A DNA stretch of 64,000 bases from Congeria kusceri (Eukaryota; Mollusca; Bivalvia; Myida; Dreissenidae), in contig JAPFQT010000041.1 of assembly GCA_027627225.1 (NCBI GenBank), positions 282,501 through 346,500 on the forward strand, in the 5' to 3' direction. The first letter of the stretch is position 1. Each line of letters starts with the position of its first letter. Below the pieces are notes generated by a model. It saw nothing but the letters and a program-made list of their open reading frames with translations, searched no databases and was not told the DNA's origin. Both the position numbers and the translations under genes were made by a program. Below are positions 12,660-26,800 of this stretch, piece after piece.

Positions 12660-15600
12660 AAAATTAGGAAGTTTTCCTGAAAACGCAAGAAAGTCAACAA
12701 TCAAATGAGGGTAACGCCCGCGAAAATGTAAACAAACCTAGAAATAGGACAAATAGCGCGGACCGTATCGAAAACATCGAAATGGAATGCTTACCTGTGA
12801 ACGAAGCATATTCCAGTGCAAATAACTTAGTGCCCAATACGAAGAAAACACACATTTCATTCGAGAAGAATGAGGGCACAAAGTCTGATACAACTCACAG
12901 TGTGAAACAAATAAAAACAACACGTGTTAAAATGTCACAGTCCGCACAACCGTATAGAAACACAAGTAACGCGAAATAAACGAACCGGCGCACAGGTGAA
13001 ATCCAGGCCGGTAACAAAACTGTAAATAGCACGGGGACATCGTGTTTAGATCCGAGCGAAGTAACGGTAAAAAACAGGACAGTTGTGTAGAGAACTCGGG
13101 AATTAAAATATGTTTATTAAATGTGCAGGGCCTTATTGGGAAAAGCTATAACAAATTATTGTCAGATGAAAGGAACACACTTTTTGTTGAGAATGAAATA
13201 TTGCTATCGACTGAAACATGGTCGAATTCTTTGTATAACTATGATGTTGATGGTTTTCATTATAATATGCTAAGTAGAAGTACACATCTTAAAGGGACTA
13301 AACGGGCTAGCGGTCGGGTAATGATTTATGTAGCTGATCATAAAATCGAATTTGTGAAAAACAATGACGATTGTATTATATGGTTAAAATTAAAGGGAGA
13401 TCTGTTTAATGATGACTTCGATATACTATTATGTTTAGCATATAATGTACCACACGGAAGAGGTAGAGAAATGTTTAATAATCACAATATATTTGATTTA
13501 ATCGTAACTGAAATGCTGTATTTTGAAAATATTTTGAATAAGCAATGCACATTTATTATTTGTGGGAATTTTAACTCAAGTCGGTTTAAAACATGATTAT
13601 GTAAATAATTATGACCTGTTACGTTTTGATCTGTTACCTGATGATTATATTCCTGATATCATATTACTGAGAGTAAGCCAGGACAGAATTGTAAACTAAA
13701 ATGGAAATTGTTTATTGGAATTTTGTAAAATGACGGGTTTAAAAGTAGCAAATGGGAGATTAGGATTAGATAGACAGATAAGTAAATATACATAAGTAGG
13801 GGATGTAGTGATATCGATTTAGTTATGTGTACGCCGTCTCTTTTTTAGTCTATAAACCGGGGTGAAGTGTTAGAACCTACTATTTTATCTGATCATTGTG
13901 TTGTACAATGTTGTATGCGTAGCAAAACAAACACAACGGTTTTCAATAGTGATGATGTCCAGTAACAAAATATTACCAATGATTTCACTCGTGTGCCGTT
14001 TGTTTTTAAATGGGACTCCAACAAAAAAAATGCATATTTACAATCACTTACAGAAAATAACACTAAAGAAATGTTGCATAATATTTGTACTGATATATGT
14101 AGTGACGATTGCGAATTATATATAGACAATTGGTTAAAATGTTTATGTGATGTGATTGAGGGTGTATGTTCGCCTTTATTTAAAATGAATTGTAGAATAA
14201 ACCATGATATTAAAGGTAATAAACGTGATTCTAATAATTGGTTCAACGAAGAGTGTAAACAAACAAAGTCTGATTTCGATAAATATTTAAGTAACTGTAG
14301 GCACGATAAGTCTGAGGAAAATAGAAATTCGATGATAGCTGCTAGAAGTAAATATAAATCATTGATAAGAAAAAAAAATACGATTATGATAGGGAAGATA
14401 CAAAAAAATTAGAGCAGCATATATACTTAAATGCTAAAGCATATTGGAATTTATGAAATAATTCAGTGAGGCATCACAAATCTAAGGTCTTAAAGGCAAA
14501 CGATTTTCTATTGTATTTAATATCAGTCAATGATCCAGATTCACACTTTTTCAGCCTGACGAGGATGTCCTATACTTTAACGAACGGTATTTGGATGGTG
14601 AATTACATGTAATGTTTGAGGAACTAAATATAGAAATTTCTTTTCCAGAAATTACTAAAGCGTGCAGCTAATTAAAAAGCGGTAAATCTGCAGGCCCGGC
14701 TTTTATCATAAACGAATTTCTAAAACATGGTATTAAAAATGAAAACTTCCTAAAAGCATTACATGCACTTTTTAATAAAGTGTTTACCATTGGTATATTT
14801 TCCAGATTCTTGGGGGGGGGGGTCATATTGTTCCACTACACAAAAAGGGTAATTTAGATGACACAGGAAATTATAGAGGAATAACACTTTAAAGTACTAT
14901 TGTGAAATTTTTCTGTAAAATAATTAACAGTAGATTAAATTTCTGGGGTGAAAATTTTAACGTATATATTGAAGCGCAGGCGGGATTTAGAAAACATATG
15001 AGTACTGTTGATACCATCTATGTATTACATGGCCTTATCACTCATGTCCTTAACCAGAATATGAAATTATATACGGTATTTATCGATTTTACAAAGACTT
15101 TTGATTTTGGTGTGAGAGAAAATATTTGGTACAAGCTAATTAAATTAGGGGTTAGAGGAAAGATTTTGAATATAATTAATTCGATGTGTAATAATGTTAA
15201 ATTGAAAATAAAATTAAACAACGAAGAAAGTAATGAATATTTTACATGTATGTTGGGAGTTAGACAGGGCTAATCCTTGTCGCCATTTTTATTTTCTATG
15301 TATTTAAATGACATTGAAGAGCATTTTATGTTGAATAACTATGAAGGCGTCTAAATGGAAATGCTTGAATTGTTTTTGTTATTATATGCTGACGATATTG
15401 TTAGTTTTGCAGAGTCGGAGACTGGACTTCAAAATGGTTTAAATTTACTTCAAGATTATTGCAATACATGGAAACTGTCAGTCAATGTAAATAACACAAA
15501 AATAATGATATTTAAAAAAGTAAAATAAACGAAATCTAACGTTTTTATATCAGGGAAAGGAGTTGAAATTGTAAACAAATTTACATACCTCGGAATAGTT

Positions 15601-16850
15601 TTTACCACAGGCGGATCTTTTTCAGTTACATATGAAGCACTAGCAGGTCAGGCCCTTAAGACAATTTATAAGCTTAAAGCAAATCTAATCCAGTTTCCGG
15701 ACATTTCAGTTAGTCACTGTTTAGATTTATTTGGCAAACTTTTTCAACCTATTCTAAATTATGGAAGTGATGTATGGGGCTTAAATAACAGTAAATGCAT
15801 AGAAAGAATACACTTGCGTTTTTGCAAAACTTTGTTAGGAGTAAGACAACAGACACAAAATAATTTTATATACGGACGCTCGGGCGAAAAACGCTTATTT
15901 ACTATCAATATGTTAAAGTTATAAACTATTGGATAAAAATTATACAGTGCAATGATGTTAAATATGTCAAAGTTATATATAAGATGTTATTAAATGATTT
16001 TGAAACGTACCCAGAAAAAGTGTCTTGGGTAAAAATGTTTAAAATGTATCAGACAGTCTAGATTTTAGCGAAGTATGGTACTTTCAGGGTGTTGGTGATG
16101 TTAATGTCTTTATGTCAAATGTTAAACAAAGAATTTCATATATTTATAAACAAAATTGGTCTGCGGAACTTTTAAATACAACTAGAGGTACATATTATAG
16201 TTTATTCCGAATTTCGAATTACAGTTATATTTCAAATATGTAAACTTACCAAAGTTCAGAATTGCCTTAACACGTTTGAGAGTTTCAGTCCATATACTAG
16301 AAGTTGAGTCAGGCAGATGGCATAAGCCGAACAAAATACCATACAATGAAAGAAAATGTAAACACTGTTATGTACTAGAGGACGAATTCCGTTTTATTAC
16401 AATGGCCAGTATTTATAGATTTTCGTAAACAATATATAGGTAAATATTTCTGGCAAAATGCCAATATGATGAAATATATTGAACTAATGAAATCGACAAA
16501 CGAATCGACTGTTAGAAGGCTTGCGACTTATATTTTTAAGGCCTTTCAATTAAGAACACAATCATATTACGATTGAAGTGTCTCTCCAAAACAATTATAT
16601 CATGTAAGGATTTACGTATTAATTGTATTACCAAAACGAATTTTTATACTATGCGTAAGTATTTGCAGAAAAGTTATGTATGACATTATTTAATATGCAT
16701 AGAACATATTTCCCTGTGAATTTATACACGTTTTATTGACATTATAAATATATGTTTATGTATGTGAACCTGTATGCTATTGACCGATGCATTGTATTTA
16801 TTTGATAGATGTGTATCAATGTATATAATAATAAACAATAATAATAATAT
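12660..16850 (+). mobile_element. Decayed non-LTR retrotransposon (CR1/jockey-like LINE)
   Basis: An endonuclease region is followed by a reverse-transcriptase region in the same orientation, the layout of APE-type LINEs. The 3' end is an ATA-rich tail with AATAATAAT repeats at about 16824-16850, typical of LINEs that end in short tandem repeats. The 5' limit is uncertain; a possible ORF1 remnant lies at 12782-12979. A G10 run near 14812 lies in the reading frame. Target-site duplications were not found. Clade is inferred only from the style of the reverse-transcriptase motifs. Confidence 0.8.
13042..16575 (+). pseudogene. LINE endonuclease/reverse transcriptase, multiply broken
   Basis: The product would nick target DNA and copy the element's RNA into it. 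The endonuclease part (13042-13920) shows CLLNVQGL, LLSTETW and GNFNSS (usual GDFN), then a shifted LSDHCVVQC. The linker region 13993-14412 is open. The reverse-transcriptase part shows AQAGFRKHMSTVDTIYVLHG, YTVFIDFTKTFDF (usual KAFD), LGVRQG followed by a TAA near 15271, SPFLFSMYLND, and the catalytic LLLYADDIV. Coding similarity continues to about 16575. Frameshifts and stops occur in every section, so the copy is dead. It is far more decayed than the LINE at 23838-28297. Confidence 0.8.
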
Positions 16851-16859
16851 ATATACACC

Positions 16860-18075
16860 ATTGCATTTGCAAACTACAGCCGTATGTTCACCAACAAAGG
16901 GTAAAGCGATGCGTTAGTTAGTTACCAGCCCGTTAACACATACACCTTTGTGTGTTATCCAATTTCTTTGAGAATGTCTTCCAAATGGTGATAATTCGAA
17001 AACTAATACATTTTGCTAAATGACAAAAATGTCGGTTACACTTATCAATGTCAAACGTCTTAACTTTTGCTGTGTTCGTCCATTAGCGGATCATTTACGT
17101 TGTTTTGGGTATTTTACAGGTGCAGAGACTGTTTTGGGAAACAGTAGGGTATGAACCTGACCTATAATGGTTCCGGACGTACATGTTTGTGGTCGAAATA
17201 CAATTTTGCATATTAGACCGATATGGAAAGTGCGTTGGCATCTGAAAATATGAGGCCATTATGTGAAAAACTTCCATTAGGAAAGGAGATTAAATAAAAG
17301 AAACTTGAAACACAGAGAAATTTTGGTTGACCTCTAAGTAATATCAGATTGGCAAACAAAGAAAAACTATTTGATATATATTATAAGTACTCCGGTAATC
17401 GATTATAACTATAATCAAATAATGGATATGTTTAATTAAATAGAACCACGATTACAGCCTAATTATATATTTATTAATAAATGTCGAATGTAAAAAAAGA
17501 CAGCACAGTATAAACTTTTTGAAGCACCAATGACAAGTAAGAGTAAGGATGATTATCTAGTGGCAATTATTTGCCTGTTTTATAAACAATTTGAGCAAAT
17601 TATTAAATTGTTTATCTGCTATCATTATTTGAAGACGCCATGTACAATCGAATCTTACTCAAAAAGGCAAATATTTTCAACAGAGCACATAAAACGCGGA
17701 AGAAAACCTGTGCTCGTTTACTCATGTTTAAGTAACTGAATCTTTAAATAATTTTCTTTGAAGTAGTACATTATAGTTTTTGTAACAGCTCAGCAAACCA
17801 TTCAATAAACACATTAACATTTTTCGATTCAAGCTGCAGTACAAAAAGGGATGAACTGTGAATAAAACAATGTGATTAACTTAAAGCTACATGTCAATGT
17901 TCATATTTCGTTAAAAACTATTTCTTAACTATATACATGTAAAAACAAAATTAACCGATCTCATCAATATCCTTATGCATTGATGACTACTGGTATTTAC
18001 ATTTACTGTTCAATATTTAGTTATATAAATACTATGGGTGTGTATTTGTATATAAGGCGATTTTTTTCAGATGGA
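16860..18075. other. AT-rich intergenic DNA
   Basis: No gene or recognisable repeat. Confidence 0.4.
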
Positions 18076-18080
18076 GGTCC

Positions 18081-18664
18081 GATTGGCATATCCTAACGCT
18101 TCACCATGATTGGCATATCCTAACGCTTTACCACGATTGGCATATCCTAACGCTTTACCGCGATTGGCATATCCTAACGCTTTACCACGATTGGCATATC
18201 CTAACGCTTCACCACGATTGGCATATCCTAACGCTGTACCACGATTGGCATATCCTAACGCTTTACCACGATTGGCATATCCTAACGCTTTACCACGATT
18301 GGCATATCCTAACGCTTTATCACGACGCTTTACCACGATTGGCATATTCTAACGCTTCACCACGATTGGCATATCCTAACGCTTTACCACGATTGGCATA
18401 TCCTAACGCTTTACCACGATTGGCATATCCTAACGCTTTACCACGATAAGCATATCCTAACGCTTTACCATGATTTGCATATCTTAACGCTTTACCACGA
18501 TTGGCATATCCTAACTCTTCACCACGATTGGCATATCCTAACGCTTTACCACGATTGTCATATCCTAACGCTTTACCACGATTAGCATATCCTAACGCTT
18601 CACCACGATTGGCATATCCTAACGCTTTACCACGATTGGCATATCCTAACGCTTTACCACGATT
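18081..18664. repeat. 27-bp minisatellite
   Basis: About 21 units of 27 bp, each GATTGGCATATCC followed by TAACGCTTTACCAC. One unit near 18317-18335 is truncated by a deletion that shifts the frame. As 27 is a multiple of three and the unit has no stop, both strands stay open: minus strand gives a nonapeptide repeat GKALGYANR, plus strand gives LAYPNALPR. I do not call a gene, since no start context, splice signal or flanking coding sequence is visible. Confidence 0.95.
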
Positions 18665-18669
18665 GACCA

Positions 18670-19000
18670 AGAATTCAAACGGTTAGCTTGGGTTCTTAGT
18701 TGTTGAAACAAAAAATGCCTTCTGCAAGTCATTCCCATAAGTTTGCGGTTGTATTTCAACTGTATCAATTGACCATTCGAAGAGATTAGCTTGACAATGT
18801 GTTTAGCCATTCATAAAGCAAGGACTGAATTCTTTAACGGACCTGTCGTGTAAAACCATTCGTATACTGTCAACGGTGATTTTCAGGGTTTGACCTAAGT
18901 AAGGCGTGGTTATAAATAAAAAAGAGTATCGTCAATTACAGGTATAAGCTATATACATGTACTTACTTATTAATTAAATCTCTTCCCAGGCTATATATAT
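18670..19000. other. Intergenic DNA
   Basis: Nothing recognised. Confidence 0.4.
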
Positions 19001-19001
19001 A

Positions 19002-19110
19002 TAGAATATATGGTTGGTGAGTTTTGATGTCATGTGATATCCGACGAGTCCGATACGGCGTAGGAAAAGGCGAGGCTCATGATATCAAAACTCACCAACC
19101 ATATATTCTA
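19002..19110. repeat. Long palindrome P1
   Basis: Arms of about 33 bp (19002-19034 and about 19078-19110) read TAGAATATATGGTTGGTGAG then TTTTGAT, with one mismatch. The loop is GC-rich and contains CGACGAGTCC and GGCGAGGCTC. The structure resembles a small palindromic MITE. Confidence 0.8.
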
Positions 19111-22100
19111 TTTATTATGCCACTTTTTTGCAAATGTTATTTTCATAATACAAAATAAAATTAACAATAATCACAAACATTGAGTAATTTACAGTACAAC
19201 ACAATATGCAAATGGAACAGCCTGTTGACGTCTACTTGCGTCGATGCATAGTTACGCATGAAAAAATAGTTCTATATAAAATCATCAGCAATAACATTTT
19301 ACACACATTTAATCAATCAACAAAATTTTGAAGCGAGAAATTGTTACTCCTTGTAACATTGTCCACAATACAAATAGATTTACCTCATTGTATCTATTAG
19401 CACAAAGAAGAAGTTTACTGCAGGTGACATGAACGACTTTTCAAAAGTTTTCGTGTTATGTGAACATTCAACAACGTACAAAACAAAAAACAACAACAGC
19501 GGATTTAAAAGTGAAACAAATTATTGGATTTATAAGCAAATGAGGTCGTTTTAATCAACATTTCCATCAGTGCATAATGCGTTCAAAATTGACATATTGA
19601 CGATTGCTCTGAAAAACTATCCCCCACGTTTGATGTCAAAGTGGGTGAGGAACGCAATTGCAAGGAATTAAAGATGCAGCTTGCTGTGATTGTGATGTGG
19701 ACTCACATGGTGTGTTGAGGCTGAGTTGCAAAATATTCGTGGGACAACGATGGTTACCATAAAGTTTCTGTACTTCCTGATGGAGTCAGCAATTGGTGAG
19801 TGTCCTGGTAATACCGGCTTGAGACTGAGTGCACATTATCCTTTGAGTTGGACTTGGCCTTGCTTATTCAATAAACATCAATTTTTAGAGCCAAATATTT
19901 TAATATTTATAGAATTATTTAAATCATATATATACATATGTTGTTTTGTTCTTGTTATTGTGTTATTTTCAAAAAATGACTGAATTTCTTTAATATTTTC
20001 AGGTTGACATCCAGTAAAAGCAAAGAATTGACATGTGAAAGTTGTTGCAACAGTACAATTATTGATGTGACATGTAAGACTCTTTCTAGTGGACATGCGT
20101 TACTGTGTCAAAAGGCAGATTATCTTGTCTATGAGTTCCAAACATTTTATTAGTTGTTTTTACAGTAAATTGAAAAATTTCTTGTTGACCATCATGTATA
20201 TTTTTCCAATTCCATGTTCTTCTATTGGTTGTGCATCCTTTCCCTCAGTTTCTTTTCCTCATGTATTCCCCTTTTTTATGTTGGACTGAAGTTACTTAAA
20301 ACACATTGACTTCTCTGCTTTTTATTTCACTTAAACCTATTGTTTTTAATTTTAATGCCACATGTTTTTCTTTAACTTTTACATTTCATTTAGAAGTAGA
20401 TTGATATATTGTGAATCAACCTAGATGTATTTGAATTTCTAATGAAAAGTAAGAGTTTATTTTTGTTGAATTGACCAAAAATTCTTAAATCATGTTTTTT
20501 TAACTTTTACCGATGAAAAAAAATATTGTTAGATTGTTACCTGGCTAGATTGTTTGATTTTGTATGATTAGAACATTTAAATTCAGTTGTCTGTTTAACA
20601 TAACTGTTCATAATAGTATTTTTCTAAAACAGTGCATTTGTATTAAAGTGACACAAAAACATGATTTTAGTAGCTTGTTCCTTTATAAGACTTATCCTGG
20701 TGGCATCAGTTTCGGACGATGTTAGCAATCAAATGGAACTTTTCCGTGCATTAGGCTCCGAGGATGAAATGTTTTGTCACATAAAAAAGCTGTTAAAAGT
20801 TTTATAACATATTATACAACAAAATACAATGTATTTTGTTTATAACTTGTCAAAATAACAACAAACATGGCGGTACCCATTTCTTGCCTAAACGGGACTG
20901 ACGTCATCAGTTTCGGACGGTGTATAGGGTATGTGCAAAAGTGAGTCTATAGCAAGCTGATAATTAATGTTCAAACTATAAAACTGTTCCATTGTTGTTT
21001 TATTTCATTTAATAAAAAAACAACAATAAACTTTTTTGTAATATTATATAACATTTGGTTACTCCTCCACACTGCAGTAAGAACACAAATTCGTTGACTC
21101 TGCGGAGTATTTATATGTCGGGGAACTCAACTTCAAGTGTTGTTACATGAATATTAAACCTATTTGCAACACTTTCAACTGGTAGACTCTTTTTTTACTA
21201 ATTCTGTAGTGATCTGTCATGACTTGGGGGAAATATGTCGACCTATATTTTGTGTTATCAGGTTAATGATGCTGTGATAAAATTAGTATTGATCGTGAGC
21301 GCAGGAACAATTCATAACGAATATGTAGGTGATAAATAATCTTGTTCTCGTATTTTGGAAGCACCCTGTACCAAATGTTGTATGTTACGTCACATTGAAA
21401 CATAAATGACTGACATCAATTCGTGGAAATGGAGAATTTGTCTAAAAATAATAAAATATGGCAAAATACTGAGAAGAATATTTTTCAACTACATTAGAAT
21501 TTTTATACAGTTTAAACTTAAACTTTCTGATCTCCATATATGTGAATAAAAAGATGCAGCCGACGAAATTCCGATCTGTTAACAAAGTGTGCATAAATCA
21601 TGCGCCAAATTTCGTTTAACGAGAGGTTAGTACGATGTAAACAAAAACTTTTGAAACTCATGTACGTCCGAAACGGATGCCGTGACGATACACTTACACT
21701 GCACTGTAACTTACAATGGTTTCCCTGAACCTATGTAATTGTGTATATGTAGTGATTAATCATTAGCTACTTTGCAGTCCCTTTCAACTGAAATTCAAAT
21801 GTATGGTCTGATTTAGTTTCATATTCTTCGCTATTTTTTCTGTATAGATAAAATTAACAGGCACAAAATGACATCCAATTCTTTCATGAATTTAAACTTT
21901 TGTGATATCTGATTGTAATTTTCCACCTTTTAAAAATATCAGCTTTTGACGATTTTATCGACAGGTTTTCCATGCTGAAGACTTATTGTTTTTGCATAAC
22001 GCTTATTTGTCGTGATAACTGAATTTTTGTAAATTGAATAATGTTTGAATCTTTTGTTTCAGTACATTATAATATTATTTTTGTGAATTAAAATGTTATA

Positions 22101-22381
22101 AATGTATAGATATATTCTTTGTGTACATTTTAACGAAGTAAGCGACATTCCATTCCAATAAAAAGTAGTTCCGAGAAGTGGGCGGGACTAAAGAATCATT
22201 GCACGTGCCACAGTAGCATGATATGCGTTAATATGGGCGGAGCTAAAAAGTGTTATCAGTCAGGGACAATATATTACAGAAAGTGGGAGGAGTTAATTTG
22301 TGTTATCGGTCAGTGGTATAATAACGCTTCAAAATTGGGTCATCACCTTCAACGTTAATGTGCACTAGTGGCATAATAAAT
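19110..22381. mobile_element. Possible 3.3-kb element with 15-bp terminal inverted repeats
   Basis: ATTTATTATGCCACT at 19110-19124 is repeated inverted at 22367-22381. Nothing inside looks like a transposase: the interior is AT-rich with short spurious frames and two TCAGTTTCGGACG blocks (about 20707 and 20906). No clear target-site duplication is visible. It could be a non-autonomous DNA transposon, or the match could be chance in AT-rich DNA. Confidence 0.35.
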
Positions 22382-23835
22382 GAGGTACTATTACTTTATC
22401 TTATAAATACATTGTGGTTTTCGTGCAAATTGTGTGTATGCTTTTATTATTGTAAACTAAATAAATAACAGTAAGAGATTAATTCTCAAGGATGGTGGTG
22501 TCTGTATTTAAGAAAACGATTAGCCTTGACTGTTGTATATAAGGAAAGTATGGGCAATGGAAAAAACATTTATTTGAAAGATGATGTACAAAGTGTACAA
22601 TAGTCAATATCAGTGTTACGGGCCCATAGCGCAAAGCTCAAAATTCTCAAAATCATTAAATTCTTTAATTAGATCTATGTTGATAATTAATTTAATTTAA
22701 TGTTGTCTTAATGGTCTTGATGAAGTAAAGAATCAAATGGTACTTCTTATTTTACTATATCTAGAATATAACATATTGATTTTCACACGGAAAATTATAT
22801 TTGAATTGTTCCCTTAAATATGACTTAAGGGGGTTTGTGGATAGGGCTTCTTGACACCTTGACACCGTATCATATTCAGCCAATCGAAACACGACCGTAT
22901 GCGGTTAGCTCATTGACTGGGTTCATTTCGATTTCAACAAAAGTTTCAGATGTGTATCACGTTCAACCATCGCGATTGACTCGATAACTCAGTCATTTTT
23001 TAACAGAACACGAGAAGCGGAAAATTAAGCATCCTAAATTTAATTTCCTTTGTCTTTTAATATACACGATAGTGTTATAACAATTGGGAAAATTGTGAAA
23101 GGTGTTTTCAAAGAATTTCACATTTTTTCGCCTTAAGCTTCAAACAAAAAGTGATGAACCGTAGACAATAAAATTTGGATAACTGGAAGCTAAATGTGCA
23201 AAGTTCGTTGTATACAGGAAATAATATTTTAATCATATTAAGAAAAAATAGAAAACTCACGCAACATGATATATTTCTGCACCATTTCTTACTTTGGAAT
23301 TTCCATAAAAAGTTTAAAAGCTAATAAAAAATATCTCGCAATTTAATTATCATAGTAACCGCGCCTTCATTCTTTTGAAATTTATTTCTTTTGAAATTTA
23401 TTACCGTATTCATGAGACATTCCCTTTTAATCCCACAAAATTGCAACATTTAAATGCATAATAATTTGCTAATACACTTAAAAGTAATTATGACTGTAAA
23501 TAAGATCAAATATTACGTACTTTATTTACAACGTATATACATATATAGAATTTGAATGTAGTAAAAGGTTTAAAGTGTGTTTACATTTTGCAAATACTTT
23601 ATTAGAATTTTATTCCATGATTCAGTTTACGTTAAATCTATAAATAAATTTGAGTTGCAAACTAAATCATATTAGTTTTAACTGTATGTAAAGTTACTTG
23701 CTAATTACACGTTCATTGCAGTATGATGAATGTATGGGAATGTCTCTTCAAAATAAGATAAATTTTAATGAAAATTCAACTGTGTGGTTTCAATCATTAT
23801 TAACTGTTTGTATATTTTCCTTTCTCACACAATAT

Positions 23836-23837
<2 letters not shown>

Positions 23838-23874
<37 letters not shown>

Positions 23875-26800
23875 GAAAATAACATTTATTTCACAGCTCC
23901 ATACCGTACAGAGTTTTTTTGTGTTGGTTTCATTTTTATGTGTTAGAAACAATTGTCAATGATGTAGATACACAAACATTCCATATGATGTAGCAGTTAA
24001 CACATTACAAAATACATCTATTACTTAGTAAATATTGTTTACAATGGATTAGCTGTACTGCAAATATTTGCAGCAAATCATGCTGCAAAAATATTTGAGT
24101 TTGCAGAGTAAAGAAAAAAAAAATAAAAAAAAAATAAAAAAAATTGAACACAGTGTACTGACAATATATAATAAGGTTAGTGTATATTTTAATATCTTAT
24201 TAGCATACTTTTGGGTTCATTGTATCAAGAGTCTTACAACTGACCAATTCGGAAACTCGTTCTCACACCAAGTGTGTTTTTGGATTTCCCATGCTATCTG
24301 CAGACTTTTCTTAAGTCCTTGAATGGTCGGAATTCTATTTGATTTTTTACACATACAAATGTACCTTTTTGTTTGAAGTAACAAAATGTTTACATGAATC
24401 ATTTTTTCGTTACAAATTCCAAGAAGCATGTCTTGACATGAAAGTGAAGGCAAGTTAATATGATTTAAGGCTATCTCATTTTTGATATGGGTAACAATTG
24501 GCTGTATGTGTTCACATTCCCAGAACAGATGAATTAATGTCTCCTCATGTGTCTTGCAAAAAATACACATGTTGTCGTTTACAATTTTCATTTTATGTAA
24601 CAAAGATCTAGTTCCTAAAATTCTATGTACAATTCTAGTCTGCAACCATTTTATGTATGTGTCTCTGGAGACTCTAAAAACAAAACTGTGCGTATACCTC
24701 CAATCTATATTATCAAAAGTTCCATTCCATTTAATTTGACTTGAAGGTTTTTCATTGTTTAAGATAAATTTGTTATAAGCCGTTTTATTATGATTTTTTG
24801 CTAAAACAATTTCATTTAAATAAAATGAAATAAATACGCCTTTGATATTGGGTTTACTTGTGTCTCCGGAAGCAAAACCAGATTTTCTAAAGAACTCAGA
24901 CACAGCTTTTTTAAATCCTTCGTAAAATAGAAAATTCAATTTTTTCCCGGTACAGGTTTCAATATCTTGTTTATTCCTAAACTCTCCAGATGAGCATAAT
25001 ATGTCTCTTACATATCGAATTCCTCTGTCATACATATTTTTTTCATAAATATATTTCAAGCCAATCTGAAAATTGTTATTATAGAATAATGGCATGTTCA
25101 ATATATCATCAAATTTACAAACTTTCATTTTATTCATATACATACAATAATATGTAAGAACATCCTTCCAGAAGCAATTACGCAAACAATTTACAATTTT
25201 CTCGACATAAGCACTCCCCATGTTTAACATTTTTTTTACATCGAACAAGGAATATACTAGTTGAAAACATTTACCTGTACATGTTCCAATTTTCTTTATC
25301 CAAGTTAATTTCATACTTTTTTCAAAAGAGAAAATATCAAGCATATTAAGTCCACCGTCTTCATAAGGTTTAATTAAAACATTGTGTTTAATTTTTATAG
25401 GTCCATCCCAAATGAAATTGTGAAAGCAATCATGTATTTGCTTTAATATTTTTGATCCTGGGCTGGGAAGAGCAATGAACAAATGTGTGAAAAGAGGAAG
25501 TAACAAAGATTTTACTACGGTAATTTTCCCTAATGGTGTCATATTTCTTCTTTTCCAAAAGTTTATACTATTTTGTAAATTTGTCAACTTACTAGAAAAA
25601 TTTAGGTCTATTATCTTTTCCAAATTTACATCAAATATAATGCCCAACACTTTAAAACGTGTGGTACCCCAAAGAAGTTTGTACTTAGTTTTAATTGAGT
25701 GGGTACTGTATTTCTTGGATCCTATCCATATCAAATGTGTTTTGTCATAGTTAATTTTTAGACCAGATTCTATTGCAAATGTTTGGAGTAAATCTAGTGC
25801 AGCATTAAGTGAATTGTCAGATCCATCCAGTAGCAGGGATGTGTCATCTGCAAATTGGGAAATTTTATATTCAACATTTTCAATTCTGATTCCTTTAATT
25901 TGTTTTGAGTTCCTTATGTTAATTGCTAGAATTTCAGCACATAATATAAAAATATAAGAACTGATTGGGTCACCTTGACGGCAACCTCTTTCAATTTTAA
26001 TGAATTCCGAAAGATACCCATTGATCTGTATAGCTGTCATGGTGTTGTAAAGGAAAAGAGAGATCCATTTTCTGAACATTGTACCAAACTTAAAGTGTAA
26101 TAGAGTTTTCTCAATGAAATTGAATGATAACGTATCGAAGGCCTTTTCAAAGTCTAGCGTCATTAATAGTCCTGGTATTTTGTTGTCTTCTGTATATTTT
26201 AATATATCATATAAAAGTCGCGTATTTTCCCCTATATATCTTCCTTTTATGAAGCCAGTTTGCTCGTTTGAGATTAATTTGTCAAGAACTGTTTTTAATC
26301 TATTGGCAATCGTACCTGAAGCTATCTTGTATACAACATTTAAAAGTGTTAATGGTCTTAGATTTTGTAAGAAATGTCTTGGTTTATTGTCTTTTGGTAT
26401 GCAGGTGATGATTCCTTCCTTTTGAGTTACAGATAAAGATCCTGAAATAAAAGCATAATTCAGACTTCTTAAAATGAAAAACTTAATATCGTTCCAGAAA
26501 ACTTTAAAAATTCTGTTGTGAAACCATCTGTCCCTGGGCTTCTATCATGTTTCATATTTTTTAAGGTGGCTGAGATTTCCTCTATTGTCATCAAGCCCTC
26601 CAATGTTTGAGATTGGTCATAACTTAATTTTATTGTCTGTATTCTGTTAAGATCATCAAAAATATAACTATTGTAACTGTTTTCATTTGTTGCAGCTTTG
26701 GTGTATAATGTCTTTATAATATTTAGCAGCTTCTATTAAAATTTCATTTTGGTCATATATGTGTTGGCCATCATCGTTTACTATATAAGGTATTGTTTTG

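Noticed and set aside
18081..18664. CRISPR-like regular repeats
   Set aside because: Units are contiguous without spacers and the sequence is clearly eukaryotic.
24554..25750. Plus-strand frames within the LINE
   Set aside because: They are shadows of the minus-strand ORF2 with no motifs of their own.
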